From Strobilurus pachycystidiatus (Eukaryota; Basidiomycota; Agaricomycetes; Agaricales; Physalacriaceae): 64,000 bases of DNA. The translations under genes were made by a program, and so were the position numbers. Of the stretch, positions 22,086 through 34,621 are shown piece by piece. Positions within the stretch are counted from its first letter, which is position 1. Each line of letters begins with the position of its first letter. The stretch is from positions 4,216,001 through 4,280,000 of the forward strand of contig JAHLMK010000001.1 in the NCBI GenBank assembly GCA_019915135.1. Reading direction: 5' to 3'. The notes beneath the pieces were generated by a model that was given only the letters and a program-made list of their open reading frames with translations, was not told where the DNA came from and ran no database searches.

Positions 22086-25000
22086 TCAACTAGTCCAAGA
22101 CATCTCGCTATTCCAACTCCAATCATTCCCCCACACTCTGAAAGTCAGATCAGGTCCAGTCAGCCAACGTCGAAGCTCCGGGCAGTCCTCACTCACCCTG
22201 CGCTTAATACGCCACCGGTTCCAAGACTGTCCGCAAGCGGTCCTACAATCAGCCAATCTGGCACTGGGATACCCGTTCGGATGGGGAACAGTCTAGCGGC
22301 CTTCTCTAATCCTTCGCTATCCGTCGACTGCAACATGATCATATTACCTGCAGCATTTGACGGATGCAAGTGTAGAAACACCAGGCCTAGATAAATACCG
22401 TCAGTTGTCTTTCAACATCTGAACTAATCTACTTACCAATTCCCGGACCATCCAAATGTTCTTGAGGCACCAGACTGCTCGCTTGGAGTGGCGTTCCATC
22501 CGACGTCAAGGCAAATGAAGCTTCATTTCCGATGACCACTACATTCCCTTGACTTATCAGATCGAGCTTAGCTGCCTGGGAGCTCAAGATAATCACGGAG
22601 TCAAGTCGGTGGTATACCTGTAGGTCATGCGCAATTCGGAGTGCTACAGATAGCTCATGTTCGTGCGTCTCGTCTGGTATGACGAGCACAAGAGGTCCAT
22701 TGCTGGTCAGTACGCTTTGCATACGTCCCGATGGCTGAATGATGTTTTGCTCTGACTGTTCGACAACCTACACGGTGTCAAGAACGGTCATTCTCCCATA
22801 AAACAAGCCTCACCCTCCACACTTTGCGGTTGACAGCTTCGAAATAGATGGTAGTCTGGTTGTCCTCGCGTATGTCAAAGGTGTTATCGTCGATGATCAG
22901 TTTCGCGACGGGAAACACATTCGTGTCAACCGACAAACGTTCCAAGTTAGATGTCCTGATGTGAACCTGGTCATCAGGTTTGCTTCTCTCCACGGAAAGA
23001 CGCCCGAGTCTGCGAGAAACCATGTAAGTCAAGTCGACGTGTACAAAGTAGCTAATGACCTTCCAGGGATCGTCAAAGCCTGTACACTCCACCCGTGCAA
23101 AGCGCCGACTTCGGCGGGGATGGAAACGGTCAGTGTAAACTTGTCCGCAGCGGCATGTCGTGTAGGATACTCTGCAATGACTCGATCCAAGAAAGCTTCC
23201 ACTTGGTCATTGTTGAGCACAGCAGGATACCAATGTTTCTCTCCTGGGTCTTCACGAAGCCTGGAAGTTGGGTAGTGTCCCCACGACGGATGACAGAACA
23301 GACTCAGCTCACGTTACATTTGCGTCTGGATTCCACGCCTTCAAAATACTGACAGCCTCCCTCGAATGCCATGTTGGGACATTGTCATCATCGCCTCTAC
23401 GCAAAACGAATCAAATCAATACAGAAAACAAACATTGGGTCAAGTGAATGGAGAACTTACCCGTGGATAGCCAGGACTGGTGTATCTACAAGGTTACTCA
23501 AGAACAAGTCGTTATTGTCGGGAGTCAGAGAGGATTCTAGTATTGAAAGCAGGACCGGATCCGTGAATCGCGCGGATCTTCATGTAGATTAGCCAGATGA
23601 TCGTCATTGAGGCGGGAGATGACACCTCGACATTGTCAAGGGCACATATGACTGAGACTTGATGTAAGCAGCAGCGGGGATGACTGCATGATAGAAAGGA
23701 AAGGGTTACAATAGACATAGGTTCAACATGAACGTGTAACACACCTGCGACGGTTCTATCAGGAAACCTCGACGCGCAATACCACGCGCCCTGGCCGCCA
23801 TTCGAGTGTCCCATGAGTATAGCGGGTGTATCAGCCTGGATCGCCCAAGGATGGAAGATATCACGGCCGTGAAGAATGCTTCCAAGCGCGTCCAGGGTGT
23901 TCCAGGCATCCTTCGCACTCGGACCGTGCCAGTCGAGCCCCCAAGAAGTTCGGCCACTGGGAAGGACGAACCAGCTGTTCGAATGCCGCGCCAAAGAGTC
24001 GGCCCAAAATGTGAAATCGACGATGTCAACCCCAGCACCGTCTGCATCAGAGTAAGCTACGAAAGATCGGATGATATGGGTGAACGTACGAAGGGCTAGA
24101 ATGGGCGGCTTAGGTGGAGAGGAGCTCTCGTATCGTGGAGGTATAACTGTGAATACAGTCGGCATAGAGTTTGCGTAGAAATATGTGGCCATGATGGGTG
24201 CGTAGGAATCTGGAGTCCAAAGCGTGTGATGCGTGATAGGAAGAGATACCGGTATGGAAATAGGAAGACCAGACGAGAACAGTTGCAAGTTGGCGTCAAT
24301 GACGTCTCCAGCAAATGGTCCGGTTTGAGTTATTCGAACAGGAACAATACGCGCCTGGCCACTGATGATTGGAGTGTCTCTAAGAATCTCGAGCGTGATA
24401 CCCTGTGCGGTCAGTATCTGTCAAGTAATGCAAGGTTTAGACTCACTTCTGAAAGTGACGAAATGCGCGACGCCGTCCATGTACCAAAAACGCTTCGTAT
24501 TCCGATTCCGATGGCCGCACCAAAAGAGAATCCACCGACAAAGTTGGGAGTAACATCTTGTGTCGCCTCCCGAACGAGCGGCTTCGCCATGTCACCAGCT
24601 TCGACATCGACTGTTATTGAAATGCTCTGAACAGGCACTTCTCTGCCTTGGCTTCGAGGGTCACCAAACAGACGAATCTTGATTGGGATGTAAGTATGAC
24701 GGTGTTATAGCAAGGCTCCGGGAGTGTGCACCTCGTAGTCCCCACTAACAAATATGTCGTAGGTCGTCGGAACGAGCCGAGAAGGCGTAGAGGGAAGTGG
24801 GACTACTTGCGGCAATCCGCGCTCCATTGCGTAGATATTTCCTGCATACCAACGTGGCAATTTAACCTGATCTTCTGCTATTGGTAAGATGGTGAAGTAA
24901 GATCCCTGAATCAGCTGAACAAGCAGGTGGGGTATGGTTTGAGTGGAATTGAACGTTGTCGGAGGGTATATGGTCAATCTGCTATGGAGGAGAGCGTGGT

Positions 25001-25518
25001 GCTGAAGAGCAGCCCACCCTTCTGTGGCTCGTAGATTGGCCCACCTAATGGTGCACGGTTCAGATTCATTCAGATGATGTGTAGAAGAGAGAGGGACCTA
25101 ATATTCGGAAAGGAAATTTCGAGTTCTCCTTCGTTTCCGGCAGTAGTGGTTGTCCAAGAGACGCGTCCTCCGTCTGCGTAGGCAGATGGCCAAGACTTCT
25201 GATAGTCAATAGACTCGGATACTAGGTATGAGAGGTCAGAGCGCGCGAATCAACTTGCTGTGATCGACGTTACAATTCACAGGGAACGCGGGGGAGAGAA
25301 ATTGTTGTTCTCTGGCTTGGATAGGAAATGGTCCCAAGACCTTGGGAAGAATGAGAAGGCGTAGAGAAATACTGTAGTAAACAGGGACTTACATCCCAGT
25401 TCGTGGACAATGCAATTGTCCAGTTTGACGATTCGTTTCTCATGCCGAACACAGTCTGCTGGGCATTTACAGATGCCATTGCGCTGGCACAGTATGTCAA
25501 GACGCGAGGGAGGAGCAT
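22086..25518 (-). CDS. Large secreted alpha/beta-hydrolase, peptidase S9-like
   Basis: A many-exon gene for about 850-900 residues. The proposed start gives a weak signal-like N terminus (MLLPRVLTYCASAMASVNAQ). The N-terminal half is beta-rich and unassigned (WANLRATEGWAALQHHALLH; VSGDYEV; VVPLPSTPSR). The catalytic domain has the nucleophile elbow MGHSNGGQGAWYCASRFPDR, preceded by LPSGRTSWGLDWHGPS. A probable acid residue lies in GDDDNVPTWHSREA and a His in PGEKHWYP, in the spacing expected for prolyl-oligopeptidase-like hydrolases. A C-terminal beta-rich domain follows and ends VWGNDWSWNSEMSWTS. Related fungal proteins are annotated as secreted peptidases or hydrolases; the substrate is unknown. 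The 5' end is the least certain part, and introns in the first kilobase were only partly resolved. Confidence 0.75.
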
Positions 25519-25765
25519 CCAACACGAAAAGGGAGTTATAACGGTAGATGGCCGTAGGCTCTGAACATCGTAGCGACGTATGCCGGCCGATCTCATGATG
25601 CGCTTGAGAAGATCGGCTGGCCCGGGCCGCCGACATAAACGACTATCTGCGCGTCTCTCGCCAATCTCTCGCCACACTTTTTGAGCAGCAATACTTTCGA
25701 CACTCAGGTAGCCTCCGCATTGAGTGGATACTATCATTACCAACCTGTATGATCCACTGTGCTCT

Positions 25766-26672
25766 ATGACTGCTTTCCCTACCGTCCTAGATTACGCCAA
25801 TGCTCATCAGTGGGAGCTCCCTCTACCTCAGATCAGCACCCATTATTATGGTGCTCAATTGTCTACGGCGCTTCTTGACTTCAAAACGACCATCTCTGGT
25901 CAACTCTCAACCAAAGACTCCCTCCGCATCCTACAACTTAACCGATACATGACATCTGGAGTCACTCCTGCAGGTCGACCCAACGGATTCCATAGACAGT
26001 CTCTGTCGAGGTGCAGGACCCCGGCGGAGGCTTTGGCAGAGGTTCATACTGTAGCAGGGACGCTACTCCCCATCACCACAAATGTGGTGCGCGCGCTCAT
26101 CCTGACCATGGGCCGAATTTACGTGCTCCTAGGCAATATCCTGCGCTATCGACCTTGCCGTCGATCTCGCTCTAACAATTCGTGTTGAGCAATGGTTCCT
26201 CGATGGCAATCACCGTACCGCCCTTGCTGCCCTCGTTTTCTCGCTTGCTGAGCACAATGTCATCCTTTCCTCTAGCTTCGACGCATACCATGCCTACACG
26301 ATCATCAGTGCTCGCTTCCATCCCGGAAACGAGTCGAATCACTTGAACGATGAGGCCAGGCGCGATTCCCAGCTTCATCTTACACGCTATCTGAAGCCCC
26401 GTACATATCGTCCCTGGAAGACCGAGCTCGGCGATGGCGTGATGATTTCGCCTCGCCTCATTGGTTACCTCGAAGGTCGTCTCAACGACATAAGACTCTT
26501 ACCGATTACTGTCATGCGACTCGATGCTTGCTACAACGAGTTGCAGCGGCTAGCTGCGGAAAGGGATTGGAAGAAGCGCTTTCAAGTGTGGAGGTCTTTG
26601 AATGACTGCCAAAGAGGGCACGCGAAACTTACTTATCCAGATCTTGCGAAAGGACCTCTGAAATTACGATAG
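25766..26672 (+). CDS. Fic/Fido-domain protein with Gln in place of the catalytic His
   Basis: Two exons (25766-26083 and 26133-26672) join in phase 0 through a 49-bp intron and give 285 residues. The second exon encodes the Fic core EQWFLDGNHRTALAALVF (key codons 26190-26222). Fic enzymes transfer AMP, phosphate or related groups to proteins using the motif HxFx(D/E)GN(G/K)R. Here the phosphate-binding F-DGN-R part is intact, but the first residue is Gln (CAA) rather than the catalytic His. The rest is alpha-helical, with HRQSLSRCRTPAEAL upstream and a helical C-terminal third (DACYNELQRLAAERDWKKRF). No signal peptide or membrane segment is seen. Fic-like domains ending in GNHRTA are, to my knowledge, found in agaricomycetes, but I cannot say how many keep the His. 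The gene is divergent from the S9-like hydrolase (247 bp apart). Confidence 0.7.
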
Positions 26673-27092
26673 ACTCCCTTGCTTGCAGTTCAGAATCGAG
26701 AATGTACACTCTGTCCGTCTTGATGTCGACGTGATGACTCTACGGTGCAATTCTCGTCGACCTGGCATTGGCTTAGCGTGCACACCTCGAACTTAGAAGT
26801 TAGGAAATAGATCTCTGACGGAATAATCATGACGTGAAAAGACATTGGTCCGTGACGCGTGACTCTTCAGGCCCTAGGGCCTCTGTGCAACCATGGTTCC
26901 GACGCAATTTGGACGCAAACGCCGTGCACGCTCTGCAACGATGAAGTCTTTGACCTCGGCTCAACTTGAAAGCTTCCGACGTTGCACGCTGATACAAACA
27001 AAGACCTTCGCATAGAACCAAAGAGTGTGTATAGATATGAAATACATGCCAGCAACCCAGAAAAAAGCAATAACAATAACAGTACAAGATCC
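26673..27092. other. Convergent intergenic region, Fic-like / Kelch
   Basis: 420 bp between two 3' ends. It ends with an A-rich stretch near 27059-27085 just beyond the Kelch stop codon, consistent with a 3' UTR. Nothing else is visible. Confidence 0.4.
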
Positions 27093-30024
27093 TCACATCA
27101 CAAACCCACCATACATATTTGCCGGCTCCTTCACTTTCCTCTCCCCACTTGATCCCCCGTCCTGTGCGCGCTTTCGCGCCTCCGATTTTGCCTTGAGCTC
27201 TTCCGCAAGCCGCTCCGTCCTTAATCGCTTCTCCTCGGCCTTTCTCCTTTTCATCTCCTTCGCATCCTGACCGTCATCGCTGTCCTTCGACTTCCCGCCA
27301 CTACCAAACAAAGATTTGAATCCTTTCTTCGTCTGCACGGGCACCTCTGGGATGGGCGATGCAGAACCGAGAGAAGATGCCGAGGAGAAGGTCGATGTGA
27401 TGGGTCGAGGACCGTCGGATGTCTGCGGCCTTGGAGCCTCTTTGTGCCTTTCGCGGTCCCTTTGGTAGGGGTCAGCGAAAGTCGCTGCTGCAGGCGGGGT
27501 GTAAGGAGGCAGTGGTGGAGACGGAAGCCGACGTTCACGCTGAACTTCTTCTACATGAGAACCATGCGGCATGAACACGGGGCTCTTCAGCGGCGGTGTC
27601 ACGGGCGTCGATAGTCCACTCCTGCTAGACGATGACACGCTCGATGCAGAAGTCATTGATGGAGTCGGCGGAAAGTTGGAATTAAGTTGTCTGCCATTGT
27701 CCATCGGCGTGTATCCTCTGTCTATGGGGTCAAAATAGCCGTTGCTGTTGCTCCCATTTCGTGGACGAGAAGGAACCTGGTTGCGATATGAGGGCGTCTG
27801 GATGTCAATTTTTGGTCTGACAGAAGTCGCCATCATGAGGTCGGACATTTCTTGTAGATCTCGATCCGTCTCATCCCAATCATCCTCAGTAGGCGACACA
27901 GGTGGTTGTGCATGACCATGATCCGGCCGTCGACGTCTATCTCCAACCAAAGAGTGCTGAGTGGATATCAGAGGATGATTGCCCTCAACCCAGTCATTCC
28001 CACTGGGCGGGACGGGCGGTGAAGTAAGGGGCGGTGAAGGAAGGGGCAAAAGTGGTGGTACATGACCGTGACCTGGTCGTAGATTTTTGTCTCCAACTAT
28101 GAAAAGTTGATCAGACATTTGAGACTGGATGCTTGTAAGGGGACGCCAACTTACTAATTTTGCGACCGCCATTTGCTTGCAACTGTGCTTCGCTTGGCCG
28201 CCGCCGCGGCCGTGGCGTCGACTCATTGCCCCTACTCATACTCAGGTACGAGCTGGATGGAGGCCCCTCTACTCGCCTTCCATTGTCACTACCGCTTAGG
28301 CTCCCATCACTGTGATGTTTTTGGGTTTCCGCCATGAGCCTCATAGCACGAACCTGCAAGGACCGACAACTACACGATGTCGCAGCCTCATAGACATCAG
28401 CACTTGTCGAATTGTCGAGAGCTAGGTGCATGGCATGTCTCGCCAACACATCCAGAGGCTCGATCCGGTAGTTCGTCGCCAGTGCAAGCAACTGGGTTAG
28501 CACTGCCGGCGTTTGCTGGATTGGCGTTATCAGAGCCTGGGCGTAGAAGTACTGCACTAGCGCCAAGCCAACCTGATAAGACGATGGCAGATGTAGGGCT
28601 CGCAACGTGACGAATGGATCGGTGTCCCGCTGAGCCACTGGAGCATCGGACCCTGACATGTTCATGGCGGCCTCCAGGAGTCGCTTCCGCTGTTCTCTGA
28701 ACCACGGCCATCTATCCTCCAGCAGCTTTCGCGAGCAGGAAATTTTTCGCCTATCAGCACAGATAACCTCGAAGTCTGCCCGAATGCCCTCCTCTAGCGC
28801 CGTCAGCCCGAGCTCTTGCATGGAGATGTCAGGCTTAGTCTGCGGAGGCTGATAGACGCCGAATGCCTCTAGATCCACCACCACAACATTTTCCCAGCTC
28901 AACAACCGCTGGGCGTAATCGTCGATACGATTCCCATCTTTGTCACCAAAGACGTAGAATTTGTTGGTCTGGGAAGCAAGAGAGCCACGGAACCAAGATC
29001 CCGAATCCAGGAAGCTACCGACGTCAATGGGAGACCATTGTAGCGTGGTGAGGTTCAAAGTCCAGATTATGAATGTCTGGCGTGATTGCTCGATGGACGT
29101 GCCGGCGACTACGAGATGATTTCCGAGGATTGCGCCGGTGGGAAAACGGAAACCAGGCGGGACGACGGTGCCAGACATGGCATGTGAACTGTCAGTCATG
29201 GCGAAATCATCACCGGGAAGAGGCGATATGATCTCCAAATCCCGCTGCATATCCTTGAACTGTCTGAGGCGTGAGATTTGAACCCAGTTGGAACCCGACG
29301 AACGTACGTTGTAATTGGAGTAAAGGTATATGTCTGCAGGATTGTCATTCGTTGGTAGTGCAGAATATGGGTGGAACACCAGATTGTCTGATGCGGCAGC
29401 CTGAGGGTTTGAAGGGTTGTGGACGACTAGTGAAGGGGCCACGGCCACCGACCTATACGAGCCGCTGTGTCGTGCGCGGGGGTGTGAGCGTCGTTGAACC
29501 CATTTCCGAGTCGGAATATCATAAACACAGATGTCATCCAGCCATTCGTTGCGGCGGTCTTGGCCACCGATAACAAACAGACGATCGGCAGTGACACTTG
29601 ATAAGTGCCCATAGCGTGCCTGGGGTGCCTCGCCACCGGATGCATATGCAGGAAGCCACCGCCCAGCCTCGGTGTCGTATATTCGCACGTCGTCGAGCGC
29701 GCGAATTTTTTCGACACTGTTATCAGTCGACTGATGGCTCATTCCACCGAAGATCACCAGCATAGTCCCCCAAGCATCCGCGCTATGAAAATACCGAGGA
29801 CAGGGCAGGTCGTCGTTGGGATGGTTGAGAAGCTTCTTCCAGGACAACGACACGAGATCCAAGCGGTAGAGGTCCGACGACATGTGGCGCCCAGCGAACT
29901 GTATCCCGCCGAAGAGGTACATGTAAGACCCCACCACGGTCGTGGTTGAGCCAACAAGCTTGGCCGGGACATCTCCCGTCGTCGTACGGCAGGTTATGGT
30001 GAGCTCCTGGAGGGACTGCGCCAT
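27093..30024 (-). CDS. Kelch-repeat protein with BTB-like C-terminal region (possible Ral2 relative)
   Basis: Two exons (30024-28155 and 28096-27093) separated by one 58-bp intron give 957 residues. The N-terminal 400 residues form Kelch blades: YMYLFGGIQFAGRHMSSDLY, LVIFGGMSHQSTDN, RLFVIGGQDRRNEWLDDICVY. The middle (around VICADRRKISCSRKLLEDRW and PSSYQVGLALVQYFYAQAL) resembles a BTB fold with a BACK-like helical continuation. The C-terminal 330 residues are low complexity, Pro/Ser-rich, then highly charged (EMKRRKAEEKRLRTERLAEE), ending NMYGGFVM. The domain order resembles fission-yeast Ral2, a Kelch protein needed for Ras1 activation, but I call this only as a possibility. Exon 2 opens with a 150-bp-spaced internal duplication. 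Very few introns compared with the neighbouring genes. Confidence 0.82.
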
Positions 30025-31003
30025 GGCGGGTTGAGTTAAGGGGAACCAGAGCCTAGAGGGGGACACCCAGGGGCCAGGGTCGAGTCAGGTAACAACTTTT
30101 GGGTCACTAAGTGATAGAGTTTGAGTTCCTAATGAAGCGTGTAATATCACCGCACCTTCTGCATATGTACGCGTTGAATGAGATCCTGCTTACCAAAGTA
30201 CGTGATGTGGGCGTGATGGCGCGTGCAGTCGGGGAAAAATCGGCGCGTATATTGGTTCATCGGTGCGTGTAAGTTTCAGCATTGAATGCGCGAACGCCGT
30301 TCCGAATGCTCATCAAGAGCGCTGGCCGCCAGGCGACGGCAAGCGCCTCCAAAGCGAGGTCGTTGATGGCGGTTCGTGGCAAAGCCATGTGTTCGCGATT
30401 GCTTGCGATCGTCACTGACGTGCTATAACTCGGATCCGTCAACAGACTGTCGGCGTCCTCCTGCACGAACCTGCAGGCCAACGTACTGTCAGCGAGACGC
30501 ACAGTGAGTGCTACTGGAAAAGCTCTGTCAAACTTGTCTTATTTGTTCCTCGCTGACCGGGGTCTTTTCGGTGAGCAAATCTGAATCCGAAAGCATTTGT
30601 AGCAACTGATTTGACAGCCATCCGAGCTATATGTGTGCAGTAAGTACGAGAATAAGCACAAACTAGCGCTGTTTCAAGGTTGTGAAGCGCTGAGAATGAC
30701 GGCAAACCTTCCGTGTCGGGCATCATTCGTTCAATACAGTTCCAAGCGCATGGACACGAGGGAAGTACGGCCAAGACCACCTCACGGAATTCTTCGCATG
30801 CTCGAATTCAATGAGACAGACTGGATAAATCCGAACACCGAAAATCAACATAAGAGAGTCATGAACAGGACCATACATACAAGAATGAAAGAAAGGTAAT
30901 AATACTTAAACCATCCTCGTCGTAACCAAATCTATAAGCATGCGACAATAACTTCCTCTCCACCTATCGAAAGCAATGACAGCGAAATAAGGAATGTACC
31001 ATG
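30025..31003. other. Intergenic region, Kelch promoter side
   Basis: 979 bp between the Kelch start codon and the 3' end of the striatin gene, both minus strand. Two short open frames (30257-30502 and 30511-30780, minus) lack recognisable sequence. I see no clear RNA gene or repeat. Confidence 0.4.
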
Positions 31004-33750
31004 TTAGGACGATGCGTATAGTTTGACAACTCCGTCTGCGCCTGCACTGGCCATGAAGGGTAGCGTGGGGTGGAACTCCACGTCGAGAACACCTTCGCGG
31101 GCCTTCTCTCGGTGCGTCGTTATCTCCTGGACACAAGCACGGGAGCCTAGCAAATCCCAGAAGCGAATCGAGCAGTCGTGGCTGCCCGATACGAGCGAAA
31201 ACCCAGCGGGGTCAATCGCCAAGGAAGTGACGCCGTCCAGGTGCGCCAACATCGAGTGCGTGCACTGGCCTAAGCGGACATTAGAAACATGAGAAGTGAA
31301 GCTCAGAACCGAGTCCTACCTGATTCGATGTCGAAGATTCGGAAATACTTGTCCTCGTGTGCGGTCACAAGTAAGGGCATTGTCGGATGCGAAGCTATCC
31401 GGTTTATCTGCGTGGCTGGTGTGCCATCTACGAACAATATATTAATTTCGGGTTAATGATTGCCAAGACAGGCTTGGACGCACCGTAAGAGACATCACTG
31501 GCTAACCGAGAAAGCTCCCTCCCAGACTCAATGTCAAAGATCTTGATGACCGCGTTTTGATACGCGACAGCGACCTTTTTCAGATCGACCTTGAGAGCCT
31601 CAACAGCCGTCGCGCCGGGAGCGTCCCCTTCGTTCAGCGCGTCCTCATTCTCCCCGCTCTCCAGACCGTGCCAGCCCCAGGTCAATTTAAGGTGCCCTGC
31701 ACTCGGACCACTGACGTCCCACACTTTGACGGAACCCTCGGCGCCACAGCTGATCAGGGTGGTCTCATCCCGAACGAGTGCCAAATCCCACACTGCGTCC
31801 GTATGCCCTATCAACTCACCTCTGGCACGCGTCTCATCGTAAGGCGCATATGTCGTATGTGACGGAGGAGGTAGCGCCCAGACGCGTATAGACGAATCCA
31901 GCGACGCAGAGTATAGTAGCCGTCTGGATGGCGCGTGTATTAACCGCGTGATGGCTGCAGAGTGTCCGCGAAGAGTCAACTGGGGTTCGACTTCTGTGGT
32001 TGGCCGAGAACTGGAGGCAGTTGAATTAGGGAGTCTGGGTGAAGAGGTTTAGAGGTGACATACGCGGAAGAGGTTAGAGTGGCCACGTCCATGCGCCATA
32101 TCTTAACGGTGCAGTCATCGCCACCCGTGGCCAAACACAACTCGGTGGGATGGAAGGCAAGCGCTCGAACAGCATCCAGGTGACTGTCGGAAGTGAACGC
32201 GTGAGAAATGTCGCAGTATGAGCGAACACATCACTTACTTCCTAAGTGTCCGCTTAGTCTTCCAAGTTTTGCTTCCTTCTCCCTCGCTTTCGACACTCTC
32301 ATCGTCATCAATGTCACCCTCGTCATCCTTGAGTTCCTCCTCCTCCATTGACCCTTCCCTGGCCAGTCTTGCCTGCTCAGAGGCTTCGTGAGACTGCCGT
32401 AGCCTCTCCTTCCAATCCGGCTCTGGGCGGAAGATGGCGGTAACTTGCCGAAGTTCGCCGTCCACGTCTCTCTCGTTCTGAGAATCAGAAAGCGGGGGCG
32501 GTGGCTGGGAAGGTCCTGTGCTCTGCGTAGATTGCTGTTGTTGGGATTGTGGAGCAGACGGGGGCATTCCGGCATTGGGTGCGTGCTGCTGGTGGAGAGC
32601 AGAACCGAGGGGATTACTGCGCTCCAGGCCCTGCATCTGCGAGCCAGCCGAAGCTGGGGCGGAGGAAGGACCAGACATGAGATTGATGCCGTTTAAGAGA
32701 TTGCTGTTGGCTTCCGAAGGTAGAATTTTACGAGGTCGGCCATTGTAGGGCATCTGGTCAAAGGAAGGGACGTTGGGTAGAGAGAGCGGCATAGATGAGT
32801 TGTTGAGTAAAGGTCGGTTGGGAAGGGGGTTCATGGCTTGTGGGGAGGTCAAATACGAAATTTCCTGAAGGCATCTAGAACACGCATCAAGTAGAGCCGG
32901 GAGGGCGAATATTGCGGGATGCACGTACTGCTTCAAATAATCACGACTTCGCGCTCTACTTTTCGGGTCGCGACCTGGGGGTGGTTTTCCGAGACCCGAG
33001 ACCGTGGCAGCGTTTGTGCCCCACACTGAGCCTGCCCATGACATGGGGCGACCGGAGGGCCCAATTGAGGCCGCACCATTGGGTAGCCTACCGTCGGGGA
33101 GCGGAGAGTCTGCAAATTGAACCGGTCACGATGCGGAAAAGGACTGAAGGCGAGTTTGCTGTACCGTCGCTCCGGGGTGACCCACTGCCGCTGCTGCCCT
33201 CCTTGTGGTTGTGCGCCTCGTCCTTCTGGGAGGACAGCTGATTCAGGCCGGCGGATTTGGTGGGCGCGGGTTGTGACGTGGAAGACGTGAGCTGCTTTGA
33301 GCTGCAGGCGGAGAACACGGTTGGTTTCGGGGGTCGCAAGACAGGCGGGGTGGACGACTGACCGTTCCATTCGCAGCGCATATTCGAGCATTTTTATGCG
33401 TCGCATGAGATCGAGTTTGACGTTCTCAAACGAGCGTCGTTCGCCCTCGAGGAGCGCAATGCGGGCCTGTGTAATATTGGGGACACGCGCGGGAAGACAC
33501 ACGCAAGGCAACGCACCCTCATTTCGGCCCGTTCGATTTCCCACTCGTTGCGGTCGCGTTCATAACGGCGCCATTCCGTCTGGAGGAAGTGCAGGACGGT
33601 GGAGAGGGTGTAGTCCTGGCCGTTCTGCGGCGGCGGCGGCGGGATGTTGTTCTGGGGGCCCTGCTGCTGCTGGTTTTGCGACATTTGCTGCTGCTGCTGC
33701 TGTTGCTGCTGGTTAGGCTGGAGGCCTTGCAGCGGACCCAGCATGGACAT
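31004..33750 (-). CDS. STRN: Striatin, STRIPAK complex scaffold
   Basis: Striatins link PP2A to kinases in the STRIPAK complex; in fungi (Pro11, Far8) they control hyphal fusion, fruiting and cell-cycle arrest. The product has about 750 residues. After a Gln-rich N terminus encoded by CTG/CAG repeats comes the diagnostic striatin coiled coil: [38 protein letters not shown] and [14 protein letters not shown] second conserved block, [20 protein letters not shown], and [14 protein letters not shown] follow. The C-terminal half is WD40: [78 protein letters not shown], and a last blade ending [12 protein letters not shown]. The start is taken at the first ATG ([10 protein letters not shown]) at 33750, although the frame is open upstream and a further exon is possible. 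Confidence 0.93.
33669..33717 (-). repeat. CTG/CAG triplet tract encoding poly-Gln in striatin
   Basis: An imperfect CTG run on the plus strand encodes a Gln-rich stretch near the striatin N terminus on the minus strand. Triplet runs like this can vary in length between strains. Confidence 0.8.
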
Positions 33751-34000
33751 GGACGGAGATCGACGAGCAGCAGAGGTGGCGGGAGGAAATTCGGAATGTG
33801 GTCCAAACTGGTCCAAACACCCAAACCACCCTGGTGAGCTCACTCCTCGACTTACTCACCCAACGGCTTACGCGCTCAGACAATTCCAAGTGCAGCTTCC
33901 TTCAGGCGTGGACATGCATTCGTAACCAAAAAACTAAAGCAAAATACAACATTGGGTACACGGAACAGCGGGAGGTATGCATCTCAGAGCGAGTCATCGT

Positions 34001-34413
34001 CTATTTTTTGCCAGACCTGGAGGATCACCGTTAGCATGCGATGGATAGCTGATCCGACACGAGGAACACCGACTTCTTGATGCCACCTCCTGGCGGGCCA
34101 CCTGTAGTGGATAGACAGCGTGAATGGTCGGTCGATACGAGGTACAGCATGTAACACACCTTTCAGAGCTACAGAACCGAATCAGTATGAAATTTGTTTC
34201 GATAAGAGAAATTGCTGCGCACCCTTGTCCCTAGCAGCTTTGAGCGCTGCAGCCTCGGCCTTCTTCTGTTCTTTGAAGGCAGCTTCATCTTCAGTATCCT
34301 CCTTCTTGTCCTTTTTCGGAGCCTGTACACGTCGTAATGGGCAAAAGAACCACCCCGTTGAAAGCTGGAATGACCTTGAGAGGTTTCAGCTTGCCACCTT
34401 GTCTGCCTGACAT
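34001..34413 (-). CDS. TMA7: Translation machinery-associated protein 7
   Basis: TMA7 is a tiny, very basic, ribosome-associated protein found across eukaryotes. The 63-residue product matches it almost end to end: MSGRQGGKLKPLK, APKKDKKEDTEDEAAFKEQ, KKAEAAALKAARDKALKGG, PPGGGIKKSGKK. The gene is cut into five exons: 34375-34413, 34223-34322, 34160-34168, 34074-34101 and 34001-34016 (39, 100, 9, 28 and 16 nt). They sum to exactly 64 codons with the stop. All four introns are gt-ag and 52-58 bp long. The third exon is only 9 nt. It lies between striatin and the PINIT-like gene, all on the minus strand. Confidence 0.95.
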
Positions 34414-34621
34414 ATCGACTGAGATCCTCTGATGGATGTGTGAAGGCGAGGTTCTGGGCGTTACGTTATTATGTCACACTCATTCCGCCGAGTGAGCTGA
34501 GCTCGCCTCAATCATGCGAAAGTCATGATGAAAGTACAACAATATGGTCAAAACAGTTACACAACATGAGAAGGATAGCAATGAAGGCAAGAAAGCAAAA
34601 GCGAATGCAAAAAATGTAGAA

